The translations under genes were made by a program, and so were the position numbers. Below, piece after piece: positions 8,771 to 18,273 of a stretch of 64,000 nt of DNA. The notes beneath the pieces are model-generated. The model saw nothing but the letters and a program-made list of their open reading frames with translations, ran no database searches and was not told the DNA's origin. Location of the stretch: the NCBI RefSeq assembly GCF_001417775.1, contig NZ_BBZJ01000015.1, positions 186,001-250,000 on the forward strand, in the 5' to 3' direction. Position 1 is the stretch's first letter. The number at the start of each line of letters is the position of its first letter. This stretch comes from Streptomyces sp. TP-A0356. Its GTDB lineage: Bacteria; Actinomycetota; Actinomycetes; Streptomycetales; Streptomycetaceae.

Positions 8771-10453
8771 CTACTTGGCTGGCGCCTCTGCCCAATGCAC
8801 AGTCACCCGATCCTCCGTGTTCGCGTGCCGGCCACGGCCGATGGACTTAGCGATGGTGATGCGGTCGAGGAAGAAAGCCAGGAAGCTACGTCGCTGCTCC
8901 AGGTCCCAACTGCCCCACGTCGACTCCGGCCCGATGGGGTCGCCTTCCGGGGCCGTCCACTCCGAGGGGATGACCACGGTGCCGCTCTCATCCCGCCCCA
9001 GCTCAGCCACGCGCTCACTCACGCGAGCCTCATGGGCAGTCAGCCGCTCGACGGATTGAGCGAACATGGCCGTGCCGGTCGCCCCGGCGTACAGCCCTGC
9101 CTGCCGGTCGGCATACAGCGTGCGGAGGGCTTCCCGTACGTGCTCCAACTCAGCCCGTGCGGCGGCTAGTTCGGCCTGTCGCTCGCCCGTGTCTGCCTGG
9201 GCGGCAAATCGGCGCGCTGCCTCACCAAGCCATTCCAAGTCTTCACGGTCCTCGGGGTCCAGCGCACTCAGGCGCGACCACACGGTGCGGGCGACCACGT
9301 CGTCGGCGGCTTCCATACTGATGGCCAGGCCACCATGTCCCGGCACAGCGCCGGACTGGGCCCGGTTGCACCGGTAGAGCTGCTTGCCGTTGCGTCGGTC
9401 GGTCACCATGGACGATCCGCACACCCCACAGAACAGCATCCCTGCCCCGCCGAGCAGCGACGGCACAGACCGGCCAGCCTGCCTCACAACCTGCGGCGTA
9501 CGGCCGTCTAGAACGTCCTGGAGGCGCCACCAGTCATCAGCGGGAACGATGCCCTCATGTGCTACCAGGGGGGCGCCGGAATCGTCGCGCAGAATGACTC
9601 GCTTGGCGCCCTGGCGTTCAGCGGCATAGCCAGCAAGGCGAGGATCACGCAGGATGCGCAGCACGGTCGAGGACACCCACGCAGTGTGCTCCAGCGGCTT
9701 GCTTATGCCCCTGCCCCGCCGGGCGGCCACGCGCGCTGTCATGTCCGCCGCTTTGGTCGGCACGCCGTCTGTGTTCAGCCTGCGGGCAATGGCAGATGCG
9801 GCTATGCCGGACAACGCCCATTCGACCATCTGGCGCACGTGCGGTGCCTCTGCCGGGTCCGGGACCAGCTTGACCACCACCAGGTCCCCGCGCGGCTCAC
9901 GGCTCGACTGGAAGCCGTACGGGGCCATGCCGGACACGTGGGAGCCAGCAGCGCGCAGGGTCTCTTTAGTCGCCGTGATGTACGCCGACTTCAGGTCTGA
10001 CTCTTGCTGAGCCAGCGCAGCGATGAGGCCGAAGATCGCAACGCCCATGGGAGTAGACGTGTCCAAGTAGGGCTCTTCGACGCTGACGAGCAGTACGCCG
10101 TATTTGGCAAGTTCCTCGTTGATCAGCATCGCTTCGAGGGCGCCCTGTCGGGTGAGCCGGGACAGCGAGAAGACAACCACTGCGTCTACGTGTCCGGCGC
10201 GAACGGCGGACATCATCTCTTCGAACGCGGGGCGGACCACTTTGGGGTCCCAGCCGGATTTGCCCACGTCAGCGAAGTGACCGGCGTTGTCCCAACCCTT
10301 GGCTGTGATCAGCGCCTCGCACTTGGTCCGCTGTGCTTCGGGGGACGACGCGGAGTCGTCCTCACGCTTCCTTGACTGTCGGATGTAGGACACTGCGCGC
10401 ACATGGTCCAGATTAGGGGTCCAGTCGGAGACCCGTTTGACGAGAGGTGTCAT
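8771..10453 (-). CDS. Large serine recombinase (phage/element integrase)
   Basis: 560 residues. The resolvase catalytic domain holds SYIRQSRKREDD with Ser27 as likely nucleophile, then VDAVVVFSLSRLTRQG and GLIAALAQQES. A recombinase domain follows (PYGFQSSREPRG, VLRILRDPRLAGY), then a zinc ribbon (LFCGVCGSSM...YRC) and a coiled coil near residues 440-480 (ERQAELAAARAELEHVREAL), the full layout of phage-type large serine integrases. It catalyses unidirectional attP x attB integration. The ATG at 10453 lies within a few bases of the truncated monooxygenase coding sequence, as expected for an integrase beside its attachment site. No other phage gene accompanies it. Confidence 0.92.
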   Translation of the reverse strand: MTPLVKRVSDWTPNLDHVRAVSYIRQSRKREDDSASSPEAQRTKCEALITAKGWDNAGHFADVGKSGWDPKVVRPAFEEMMSAVRAGHVDAVVVFSLSRLTRQGALEAMLINEELAKYGVLLVSVEEPYLDTSTPMGVAIFGLIAALAQQESDLKSAYITATKETLRAAGSHVSGMAPYGFQSSREPRGDLVVVKLVPDPAEAPHVRQMVEWALSGIAASAIARRLNTDGVPTKAADMTARVAARRGRGISKPLEHTAWVSSTVLRILRDPRLAGYAAERQGAKRVILRDDSGAPLVAHEGIVPADDWWRLQDVLDGRTPQVVRQAGRSVPSLLGGAGMLFCGVCGSSMVTDRRNGKQLYRCNRAQSGAVPGHGGLAISMEAADDVVARTVWSRLSALDPEDREDLEWLGEAARRFAAQADTGERQAELAAARAELEHVREALRTLYADRQAGLYAGATGTAMFAQSVERLTAHEARVSERVAELGRDESGTVVIPSEWTAPEGDPIGPESTWGSWDLEQRRSFLAFFLDRITIAKSIGRGRHANTEDRVTVHWAEAPAK

Positions 10454-10466
10454 GTGCCTAGCGTAG
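10446..10466. other. Right junction (att site) of the integrated element
   Basis: The recombinase start codon (10451-10453, leftward) and the first surviving codon of the monooxygenase (AGC at 10460) are six bases apart. Homology of the monooxygenase begins at this point, so the crossover core should lie here. A second, hybrid copy on the left of the element was not found by eye, so exact core bases are undetermined. Confidence 0.5.
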
Positions 10467-10786
10467 TAAAAATCAACGTACTGACCGTCCCCGCCGAGCA
10501 GCGGGAGACGCTGGAGAAGCGCTTCGCCTCCCGCGCCCATGCCGTGGAGAGCTCCGACGGGTTCGAGTGGTTCGAACTCCTCCGGCCGGTCGAAGGCACT
10601 GACAATTACCTCGTCTACACGCGGTGGCGCGACGAGGAGTCCTTCCAGGCCTGGATGGAGGGCCCCATGAAGACGGCCCACCAGGGCGGTGGCGCCGACA
10701 GCGGCGAGCGCCCCAAGCCTGCGGCGAGCGGTTCCACGCTGTGGTCCTTCGAGGTCGTGCAGCAGGCGGCGCCGAAGAGCGCGTAG
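10454..10786 (+). CDS. ABM-type monooxygenase whose 5' end was replaced by the integrated element
   Basis: About 110 residues. The body, starting SVVKINVLTVPAEQRETL and containing FEWFELLRPVEGTDNYLVYTRW and FQAWMEG, is a complete antibiotic-biosynthesis-monooxygenase/heme-degrading dimeric alpha-beta barrel. Its expected ATG is missing: sequence upstream of base 10460 belongs to the recombinase. A GTG at 10454, preceded by GAGAGG, now stands in frame and would give MPSVVKINV, so the element may have supplied a replacement start. A start at 10403 is also open. The gene is thus either repaired or promoterless; sequence cannot decide. Confidence 0.7.
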   Translation: MPSVVKINVLTVPAEQRETLEKRFASRAHAVESSDGFEWFELLRPVEGTDNYLVYTRWRDEESFQAWMEGPMKTAHQGGGADSGERPKPAASGSTLWSFEVVQQAAPKSA

Positions 10787-11068
10787 ACAGGTCCTCGTCG
10801 GCGACAGGGACACCGGAGTCTCCCAGCCCGGCGCGGCGCGCGGTCGGCGGCGAACCGGGGCCCGGGCCATCGCCGATCCGCGCCGGACGACTCGTGCCGC
10901 GAGGCCGGTCGCGGTCGTCGTACGGCCCAGACACAGCCGGAACGACAGACCGCCGGCCAGCCGTGCCCACGTCCAACCCCTGCCGATGAGGAGCTGGGCG
11001 AGGTGGTCGCGATGCGCCCATCGACCGCACCGGCGCCGAGGCGTGCCACGAGCCGCCGCGGACGGTCT

Positions 11069-11860
11069 TCAACGCGCGATCACGGCCATGTTCCCGTAGG
11101 TGGCGTAGGCGGCGGCGAACGAGCTCAGGGGGATGGTGAGTTTGCCCCTCGACGGGTCGTTGACCGTCACCGTGTTGCCGGAGAATCCGGTGACGACGAC
11201 CGAGTGTTCCGCGGGGCCGGCGTACGGGACGCGGGTTCCGTCATAGGCGGTGTACGACGTGGTTGCCGCCCGGCGCCAGAGATAGTCGACCCAGGCGATC
11301 GCGGGGTGTCCTTGGGCAACCTGGGTCTGCAGTTGCCCGATCGAGATGCCTTGTCCCGCCGCGAGCACGCCCAGCCCGAAGGATCGGGCCGCAGACGCCA
11401 CAGGCGGGTAGTACACGCCGAATCCGGTACCAGCTTTCTCCGAACCGTCAGGGTTCCCCACGAAGGAACGGAAGGGGTTCCCGGACAAGGATCCGGAGCG
11501 ACCGAATTGAGTGTGACTCCGGTCGACCCCGATCTGGTTCAGAATCTCTTGTTCTCCGGTGCGGACGCCTCGCGCGGCAAGAACCATCCGCAGGGACGCC
11601 GCTTCGCAGTTGTTGCGCAACTGCATCCCGTACAAGGGAACATCACTTGATGCCGTCGTCGAGCGCGATGTGCTCGGTGACGTCGAAGGGGGCGGGCTGG
11701 TGTGCCCCTGCGGCGGCGTGGGTCCGGGTGTCACGGCCGTAGCCGATGAACCTGACGCGAGGACCAAAGTGCCCGCGGCCATACCGCTGACCATCGTGAG
11801 GGCGATTCGTCGGGCCGGGCCTATTCGCGGTCTCATTCTCTGCGACGGCTTCGCTCGCAT
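11069..11860 (-). CDS. Secreted C39-like (peptidase_C39_2) cysteine peptidase
   Basis: 263 residues. An N-terminal signal peptide (arginine-rich MRAKPSQRMRPRIG then a hydrophobic MVSGMAAGTLVLASG core) is followed by a Ser/Thr/Pro-rich linker. The catalytic domain shows NNCEAASLRMVLAARG with the nucleophile cysteine, the AEHSVVVTGF histidine and VNDPSRG as third residue, matching C39_2 proteins. It probably acts outside the cell; substrate unknown. The ATG at 11860 has AGGAGG seven bases upstream, better than the ATG at 11884. Its promoter region is shared with the divergent luciferase-like gene. Confidence 0.8.
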   Translation of the reverse strand: MRAKPSQRMRPRIGPARRIALTMVSGMAAGTLVLASGSSATAVTPGPTPPQGHTSPPPSTSPSTSRSTTASSDVPLYGMQLRNNCEAASLRMVLAARGVRTGEQEILNQIGVDRSHTQFGRSGSLSGNPFRSFVGNPDGSEKAGTGFGVYYPPVASAARSFGLGVLAAGQGISIGQLQTQVAQGHPAIAWVDYLWRRAATTSYTAYDGTRVPYAGPAEHSVVVTGFSGNTVTVNDPSRGKLTIPLSSFAAAYATYGNMAVIAR

Positions 11861-12103
11861 TCTCAACCTCCTAGGGTGGCACACGATCGGCCACTCATCG
11901 TGACTCTATGTGTCTCACCTGGAGCAAGCCTTTGGTGCTGCGCCGTACGGGCGAAACGAGAGCGGCCGTCCGGCGGGCAACTGCTGGTCACGAGTGGGTT
12001 CCCGCGAGAAGAGCCGAGAATTGCAGTTGCAGGTGCTTGCGGCGAGGTGTGGGCGTGGCCTTGGCGGAATGCTGTCGCTGCGGTCGCCGTCTACGCTGAG
12101 GTC

Positions 12104-12964
12104 ATGGAACTAGGCGTCAACGTTCCGAATTTCGGGCCTGGGACCGATCCGGATGTGCTCCTGCGATGGGCACAGACAGTGGAAGGCCTCGGCTTCGACT
12201 TGCTGATGGTGTCGGACCATGTCGCGGTGACCGCCGATGTCGCCGCGCAGTACCCGGCGCCGTTCTACGAACCCTTCACCACCCTCTCGTATCTGGCCGG
12301 GGTCACCCGTCGTGTCCGGCTGGGCACCACCGTGCTCATCGCCCCGTACCGGCACCCGCTGCTCGTCGCCCGCATGGCCGCCAACCTCAACCAGTTCAGC
12401 GGGGGACGGCTGATCCTCGGCGTCGGCGTCGGGTGGGCGCGCGAGGAATTCGAGGTCCTCGGCGTTCCGTTCGAGAAGCGCGGGAAGCTGACGGACGAGT
12501 ACCTCCAGGTGATCCGCAAGGCCTGGGAGAACGAGGACGACTACCGCGGCGGAGGGATTCCGCTCTGGGTCGGCGGCAACAGTGCCGCCGGGATACGCCG
12601 AGCGGTGCGGCTCGGCGCGCCGTGGCATCCGCTGCGCATCGGCCTCGAATGGCTTCGTGACGCGGTGGAACGGATGAGGGAGATCGCGGCGGAGGAGCAA
12701 CGACCGGTGCCCGCGCTGGTCCCCCGCATCCTCCTGCGCTTGACCGACGAGCCGGTCACTCGCCCCGACCGGCTGGCGGGCGAGGGCACGATCGAGCAGA
12801 TCATCGATGACCTCGAGCAACTGCGTGGGCTCGGCGCGGAGACCGTCGTGCTCGATCCCTTCGGCGGCGATCCCCGGGAGACCCTCCACCCGGAGGTGGC
12901 TTGGCAGGCTCTCGCGACCGTGGCCGCCCAACGGCACCGGATCTCGGGGCGCACGTCGTCGTAG
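12104..12964 (+). CDS. Luciferase-like (LLM class) F420-dependent oxidoreductase
   Basis: 286 residues. MELGVNVPNFGPGTDPDVLL, WAQTVEGLGFDLLMVSDHVA, RVRLGTTVLIAPYRHPLL and GGRLILGVGVGWAREEFEVLG are the signature blocks of LLM-class flavin/F420 oxidoreductases. In actinomycetes these usually use cofactor F420 for hydride transfer or reduction of activated substrates. The ATG at 12104 fits the homology start; an open frame reaches back to 11876 without homology. No operon partner gives the substrate. Confidence 0.85.
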   Translation: MELGVNVPNFGPGTDPDVLLRWAQTVEGLGFDLLMVSDHVAVTADVAAQYPAPFYEPFTTLSYLAGVTRRVRLGTTVLIAPYRHPLLVARMAANLNQFSGGRLILGVGVGWAREEFEVLGVPFEKRGKLTDEYLQVIRKAWENEDDYRGGGIPLWVGGNSAAGIRRAVRLGAPWHPLRIGLEWLRDAVERMREIAAEEQRPVPALVPRILLRLTDEPVTRPDRLAGEGTIEQIIDDLEQLRGLGAETVVLDPFGGDPRETLHPEVAWQALATVAAQRHRISGRTSS

Positions 12965-13227
12965 GAGCACATCCACTCGTCGTGGACGCCGCCCCACCAC
13001 CAGCGCTCGCGGCGGCGGGTGAGCATCTGCCGAAGCGGCGCCGCGACCGGTAGGTCGCTCTCAGGGGTGCCGAGTGAGAGTGGTTCCTTCGTAGACTGGC
13101 GGGCACCGCCCGGTGGACGGCCCGGTCCGGCCGTTGCGCCGGGAACGGCCGAGACGCGTCGCGCACGGACGTCCCGACGGCGGCGCCGCACCACCCCCCA
13201 CCCCGTCGCTCGTTCGCAGAGGTCCTC

Positions 13228-15135
13228 ATGCCGACCAGGCTTGTCCAGTACCTGACAGGTGCCGCAGTCCTCCTGCTGCTCACCACAGCGCCCGGGGCGG
13301 TCGCCGCCGCCCCGGAGGCTGTCGCCCCGAACGCTCGTGCCGCTGCCCCGGCCCCCGACTCCTGGCAACCGCCGTTGTCCACCCGCGGCCGGTACATCGT
13401 CGACGCCGCGGGCAACCGCTTCCGGCTCAGGTCGGCCAACTGGGACGGCGCACAAGGCTCGTGGACGGGGAGCGGCAGCATCGCCGATTCCGCCAACCAC
13501 CACGCCGGCCAGAACTCCTACGGCATACCCCTCGGCCTGGACCGCACCCCGCTGCCCAAGCTGCTCGCCGACTTCCACCAGCTCGGCATCAACAGCATCC
13601 GGCTGCCGTTCTCCAACGAGATGGTCCACGCAACGGCCCCCGTGCCCGACCTCGCCGTCGCGGCCAACCCGCAACTGCGCGGCAGGTCGCCCCTGCAGGT
13701 CTACGACGCCGTGGTGGCCGCCCTCACCCAGGAGGGGTTCGCGGTCATCCTCAACAACCACACCAACACCTCCCGGTGGTGCTGCGGCATCGACGGCAAC
13801 GAGCGGTGGAACAGTCGTCAGTCCACCCAGCAGTGGGCGGACGACTGGGTCTTCATGGCCCGCCGTTACGCCGCCAACCCCCGTGTGGTGGGCGCCGACC
13901 TGTACAACGAAGTACGCCGCGACATCCTGGACGATCCCAACTGGGGCCTGGGCGACGACCACGACTGGTACGCGGCCGCCCAACTCGCCGCGGACCGCAT
14001 CCTCACCGAAGCCGACCCCGATCTCCTCATCGTCATCGAAGGGATCAACTGGACCGGCCTTCCGGTCGACGGGCTACCGCACGGCCGCCCCACCCTCACT
14101 CCCGCACGCGCGCTCTCGCACACACTCGTCGCCACCCACAAGCTGGTCTACTCCGCCCACTTCTACGGGTACACCGGCCCCAACCACAGCGGCGCCACCG
14201 GAACCGGCGAGACCCACGACCCCCGCTACCAGGACCTCACCCGCGACCAGCTCCACCAAGTCCTCGCCGACGAGGCCTTCTTCGTCACCGAAGAAGGCCG
14301 GCACTTCACGGCGCCCGTGTGGGTCAGCGAGTTCGGCATCGGGGCCGGCGAATCCGGCGCCGCCGCCCGCACATGGTTCGGCAACATGACCGACTACTTC
14401 GCCGACCACGACGCCGACTTCGCCTACTGGCCGCTCGTCGGTTGGGAGGGCCACGACGACTGGGCCCTGCTGCGCTACGACTCGACGGGGCGCAGATACG
14501 GCATCCTCGACCAGGCCGACTGGCGCGGTACCGCGTGGCACCACCTCATGACCTCACCGACACGCACCGGCGCCGTCACCCCTGTGCCGACCTGGCGCAT
14601 GCTCACCACCGACCACGGCGACTCCGTGCAGTCGCTGCGGGTACGAGCCGGCGGCGACTGGGACGCGGGCGCCTACAAGGCGGCCTGTCCCGACGGCCTG
14701 CGGCTGATCGGCCTCGGCCATACGGGTGGCCGCGGACTGTGCGCCGACATCAGCGCCGGTGATCTGCGCGCCGCGGGCAGCGCTCAGACGGTCGTCACCG
14801 ACGAACGCTACGTCCCCGCCGATGGCGACTGGGCTTCTGGCTACACCAAGCTCCAGTGCCCCTCCGGCCACTTCCTCGTCGGCTACAGCCGCCGCGGCGA
14901 ACGGATGTCCGCGGCCCTGTGCGTGCCCGCACGCGCCCAGCTGGGTGCCGCCGAGCGGACCGTGTGGTTCGACCGGTCCGACAACCGGCCCGCCGATGCC
15001 GCCGGCGGCGACTTCGCCCACGGCGACTACAAGGGACAGTGCGCTGCCGACGAGTACGCCGCCGGAATCGCCTTCACCACGCGGCTGGGCAGCAGCCCAG
15101 GTCCCGCGGCCCTGCTGTGCCGCACGCTGTCGTGA
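13228..15135 (+). CDS. Secreted GH5-family glycoside hydrolase with three C-terminal repeats
   Basis: 635 residues. A signal peptide (residues 1 to about 28, LTGAAVLLLLTTAPGAVAAA) precedes a TIM-barrel GH5 domain. The likely acid/base is Glu228 in LYNEVRRD and the nucleophile Glu368 in VSEFGIG. After about residue 465 come three repeats of about 45-55 residues, each with GDW/GDF, YK and a Cys-Pro or Cys-Ala then LC near the end. They may bind carbohydrate or the cell wall. It probably hydrolyses a beta-linked glucan or related polysaccharide outside the cell. An AGAGG site precedes the ATG. Confidence 0.85.
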   Translation: MPTRLVQYLTGAAVLLLLTTAPGAVAAAPEAVAPNARAAAPAPDSWQPPLSTRGRYIVDAAGNRFRLRSANWDGAQGSWTGSGSIADSANHHAGQNSYGIPLGLDRTPLPKLLADFHQLGINSIRLPFSNEMVHATAPVPDLAVAANPQLRGRSPLQVYDAVVAALTQEGFAVILNNHTNTSRWCCGIDGNERWNSRQSTQQWADDWVFMARRYAANPRVVGADLYNEVRRDILDDPNWGLGDDHDWYAAAQLAADRILTEADPDLLIVIEGINWTGLPVDGLPHGRPTLTPARALSHTLVATHKLVYSAHFYGYTGPNHSGATGTGETHDPRYQDLTRDQLHQVLADEAFFVTEEGRHFTAPVWVSEFGIGAGESGAAARTWFGNMTDYFADHDADFAYWPLVGWEGHDDWALLRYDSTGRRYGILDQADWRGTAWHHLMTSPTRTGAVTPVPTWRMLTTDHGDSVQSLRVRAGGDWDAGAYKAACPDGLRLIGLGHTGGRGLCADISAGDLRAAGSAQTVVTDERYVPADGDWASGYTKLQCPSGHFLVGYSRRGERMSAALCVPARAQLGAAERTVWFDRSDNRPADAAGGDFAHGDYKGQCAADEYAAGIAFTTRLGSSPGPAALLCRTLS

Positions 15136-15226
15136 GCACCCACCAGCCGCAAGCGTGCCGGCCAGCGTGCCGACCACGGAATCGGAACGCCGGGCTCGAT
15201 AATCACCGCGAACAGGAGGAAGCTCG

Positions 15227-16141
15227 ATGCCCGACAAGAGTCCGATTCTCGTGACCGGCGCCGCGGGAAGTGTCGGAGCCGTCGGCCGGACCGTGGTGGA
15301 ACTTCTCCGGGACAGGGGCGCTCCCGTCCGCGCCTTCGTCCGCCGGGAGGACGAGCGGGCCGAGGCGCTGCGCGCCACAGGCGCAGAGGTGTTCGTGGGT
15401 GATCTGACCCTTGCCGGAGACGTCGGGCGAGCCATGGAGGACTGCCGGCGCGTGTACTTCGGCATGGGTGTTTCCGCCCAGTACCTGCAGGCCACGGTCA
15501 CCGCGGCAGCCGTCGCCCGCGGACACGGACGCCTCGAAGCGTTCGTCAACATGTCGCAGATGACGGTGAGCCAGATGACCGTCGCGAGCACATCCGAGTC
15601 GATCCAGCAGCGACAGCACTGGCTGGCCGAGCAGGTCCTGAACTGGTCGGGCCTGCCCGTCGTGCACGTCCGGCCCACCGTGTTCATGGAGAATCCGATC
15701 TTCCAGCTCGCGTATGCCTCGATCAGGTCGAGCGATACGATCCGTCTGCCGTTCGGCTCCGGTAAGACCTCTCCCATCGCCGCGCGCGATGTGGCGGAAG
15801 TCGTCGCGACGCTCCTCATGGAGCCGTCCCCGCACCTCGGGAACCCCTACCACCTGACCGGAGCGAACTCCCGAGACATGACCTCCATGGCCGCCGAGTT
15901 CTCCGCGTCGCTGGGCAGGACCATCACCTATGTCGATGTTCCCTATGACGAGTGGGTCCGGCGGGAACTGGCCCCGCTGGATCTTCCCGGCCATGTGTTT
16001 GAGCACCTGTCGACGATGGCGCGTCTGCATCAGGAGAATCGGTACGACCGCGCAACGGACGACGTGGGTGAGATCATCGGACGGCAGCCGTCCAGCGTGG
16101 AGGACTTCGTCGAGAGCAATCCCGAACTGTTCGCGAAGTGA
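15227..16141 (+). CDS. NmrA-like NAD(P)-binding reductase
   Basis: 304 residues. ILVTGAAGSVGAVGRTVVELL is a glycine-rich Rossmann motif at the N-terminus; VRPTVFMENPIFQLA and SPIAARDVAEVV are typical of NmrA/atypical short-chain dehydrogenases. These either reduce quinones or sense NADP(H). AGGAGG stands seven bases before the ATG. The TetR gene 67 bases downstream on the same strand probably controls it, a common pairing for electrophile- or quinone-responsive reductases. Confidence 0.8.
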   Translation: MPDKSPILVTGAAGSVGAVGRTVVELLRDRGAPVRAFVRREDERAEALRATGAEVFVGDLTLAGDVGRAMEDCRRVYFGMGVSAQYLQATVTAAAVARGHGRLEAFVNMSQMTVSQMTVASTSESIQQRQHWLAEQVLNWSGLPVVHVRPTVFMENPIFQLAYASIRSSDTIRLPFGSGKTSPIAARDVAEVVATLLMEPSPHLGNPYHLTGANSRDMTSMAAEFSASLGRTITYVDVPYDEWVRRELAPLDLPGHVFEHLSTMARLHQENRYDRATDDVGEIIGRQPSSVEDFVESNPELFAK

Positions 16142-16151
16142 GCGATCACCT

Positions 16152-16178
16152 CTCCCTAATGGCCTTAGGTAGAGGGAG
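16152..16178. promoter_or_regulatory. Candidate operator upstream of the TetR gene
   Basis: Outer arms CTCCCT (16152-16157) and AGGGAG (16173-16178) enclose an inner near-palindrome CTAATGGCCTTAG. This 27-base dyad lies between the NmrA-like stop and the TetR start, a usual position for an autoregulatory TetR site. It could instead be a weak hairpin. Confidence 0.4.
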
Positions 16179-16208
16179 TAGTCTTCTGGGCGAGCGGGGA
16201 GGGAGCCT

Positions 16209-16784
16209 TTGGAACGCACACGCGCAGGGGTGACCGTTGAACGTCTGACCCGGGCGGCGGCGGACCTGGCCGATGAGGTCGGCTTCGAGAACATGACCGT
16301 CGCGGCGCTGGCGCGCCGGTTCGATGTCAAGGAAGCCAGCCTCTACTCGCACATCAAGAACGCCCGTGACCTGAGGACACGGGTGGCCCTGCTGGCTCTG
16401 GCGGAACTCGCCGACAAGGTCGCGGCCGAGCTTGCCGGTCGCGCGGGCAAGGACGCGCTGGTGGCCTTCGCGGGTGCCTACCGGGACTACGCCAAGCGGC
16501 ATCCCGGAAGGTACACGGCGGCCCAGCTGAAGCTGGACCCCGAGACGGCGGCCATGAGCGCGGCCGGTCGGCACTCGGAGATGACGCGGGCGATCCTGCG
16601 CGGCTACCAGCTGTCGGAGCCCGACCAGACGGATGCGGTACGGATGCTGCACAGCACGTTCCACGGCTATGTGAGCCTGGAGACCGCAGGCGGGTTCCGC
16701 CACCACCCGCGCGCGGCCGAAGCCTCCTGGTCCAGAACGCTGGACGCCCTCGACAGGATCCTCAGGGACTGGCCGCCGGCCTGA
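16209..16784 (+). CDS. TetR/AcrR-family transcriptional regulator
   Basis: 191 residues. The helix-turn-helix lies at residues 9-55 (VERLTRAAADLADEVGFENMTVAALARRF then VKEASLYSHIKNARDLR; quoted in parts). The C-terminal ligand domain with LHSTFHGYVSLETAGGF matches the TetR_C_33/WHG type. TTG at 16209 is taken as the start because GGGAGGGAG lies just upstream; a GTG at 16230 is possible. It probably represses itself and the adjacent NmrA-like reductase. Confidence 0.85.
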   Translation: MERTRAGVTVERLTRAAADLADEVGFENMTVAALARRFDVKEASLYSHIKNARDLRTRVALLALAELADKVAAELAGRAGKDALVAFAGAYRDYAKRHPGRYTAAQLKLDPETAAMSAAGRHSEMTRAILRGYQLSEPDQTDAVRMLHSTFHGYVSLETAGGFRHHPRAAEASWSRTLDALDRILRDWPPA

Positions 16785-16889
16785 CGACGAGGACCACCCG
16801 GTACCGGCGGGCCCGGACCCACCCCTCACACTCATCCCCGACGTCGATCCGACCGACCATCGAGTACGACAGGAAACGCCGCAGAACTC

Positions 16890-18110
16890 ATGGACCATCA
16901 GCGCGCCTCCGTCCCCGGCCCTTCCACCACGCCCCAGACGAGTTGGATCACCACACCCATCACCGCGGACCTCCTGCGTGGTCAGCTCGATCTGGAGCGC
17001 ACCGAGCACGGTCTGCTGCCGCACCGGCTGCCTGCCCGGGCCCGCGCACAGTCCGCCGACGGGCAACTGGCCATGGCGGAGGCCCAGCCCTCCGGCGTTC
17101 GGCTGGTCTTCCGCACCCGGGCCACCGCCGTCGAGCTGGACACGCTGCCCACCAAGACGGTCTACCAGGGCGCCCCGTCGCGTCCGGACGGCGTGTACGA
17201 CCTGCTCGTCGACGGTCATCCGGCCGGCCGGGGAAGCGCGCCCGGTGGCAACGTCCTGATGGTGGACATGGCCACCGGCTCCGCGGAAACGCGGCCCGGC
17301 CCGGTCGGTACCGTCCGGTTCACCGGTCTGCCCGAGCGGGTGAAGGACGTCGAGATCTGGTTGCCGTACAACGAGATCACCCAGCTGGTCGCCCTGCGCA
17401 CCGACGCGCCCGTCGAAGCCGTGCCGCCGGGAGGCCGCAGGGTGTGGCTGCACCACGGCAGTTCGATCAGCCACGGCTCCAACGCCGAAAGCTCCGCCAC
17501 GACCTGGCCGGCGCTGGCCGCCTCCCTCGCCGGTGCGGAACTGATCAACCTGGGCCTGGGCGGCTGCGCCCTGCTCGATCCGTTCACCGCCCGCGCCCTG
17601 CGGGACACCCCCGCGGATCTGATCAGCGTCAAGATCGGCATCAACCTGGTCAACACCGACCTGATGCGTCTGCGCGCCTTCACCCCGGCGGTACACGGCT
17701 TCCTCGACACCATCCGCGAAGGACACCCGAGCACGCCACTGCTGGTCGTCTCGCCCATCCACTGCCCCATCCACGAGGACACCCCCGGCCCGAGCGTCCC
17801 GGACTTCAGCGACCTCGGCGCCGGGAAGCTGCGGTTCCGGGCCGCCGGCGACCCCGCGGAGCGCGCCGCCGGGAAGCTGACGCTGGGCGTCATCCGTGCG
17901 GAGCTCTCCCGTATCGTGCAGCAGCGGGCGATCGACGACCCCCATCTGCACTACCTCGACGGCCTCGAACTCTACGGCGAGCAGGACTTCGCGGAGCTGC
18001 CGCTGCCCGACCAGCTCCACCCGGACGCCGCCACGCACCACCGTATCGGCGAACGCTTCGCCGAGCTGGCCTTCGGCGCCGACGGACCGTTCGCCGACCC
18101 GCATGCCTGA
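16890..18110 (+). CDS. SGNH/GDSL-type hydrolase
   Basis: 406 residues. The N-terminal half is a beta-rich jelly-roll-like domain; the SGNH half starts near residue 185 with VWLHHGSSISHGSN, where the Ser after GS is the likely nucleophile, and ends with LPDQLHPDAATHHRIGERF, the catalytic Asp-x-x-His block. ISVKIGINLVN supplies block III. This two-domain layout is common to carbohydrate esterases and lipases. No signal peptide is obvious. It converges on tpg. Confidence 0.8.
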   Translation: MDHQRASVPGPSTTPQTSWITTPITADLLRGQLDLERTEHGLLPHRLPARARAQSADGQLAMAEAQPSGVRLVFRTRATAVELDTLPTKTVYQGAPSRPDGVYDLLVDGHPAGRGSAPGGNVLMVDMATGSAETRPGPVGTVRFTGLPERVKDVEIWLPYNEITQLVALRTDAPVEAVPPGGRRVWLHHGSSISHGSNAESSATTWPALAASLAGAELINLGLGGCALLDPFTARALRDTPADLISVKIGINLVNTDLMRLRAFTPAVHGFLDTIREGHPSTPLLVVSPIHCPIHEDTPGPSVPDFSDLGAGKLRFRAAGDPAERAAGKLTLGVIRAELSRIVQQRAIDDPHLHYLDGLELYGEQDFAELPLPDQLHPDAATHHRIGERFAELAFGADGPFADPHA

Positions 18111-18133
18111 CACACCTGCGCGCCGACTGCCGA

Positions 18134-18160
18134 CGCCTTCGTCCTGCATCGGCGAAGGCG
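18134..18160. terminator. Hairpin between the convergent SGNH hydrolase and tpg genes
   Basis: CGCCTTCG (18134-18141) and CGAAGGCG (18153-18160) form a perfect 8-base stem with an 11-base loop, 24 bases past the SGNH hydrolase stop. No T-run follows, as is common for high-GC terminators. Confidence 0.55.
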
Positions 18161-18273
18161 ACCCCTCCGGCGATGAGTCGGGCCCGCCTCGGACGTGTTC
18201 GGCCGATCGTGCCTCTCGCTGAGGTGACCTCGACCGAGGAGGCGTGATGGGGGCAGTGGAGACGAGTCGCCCC

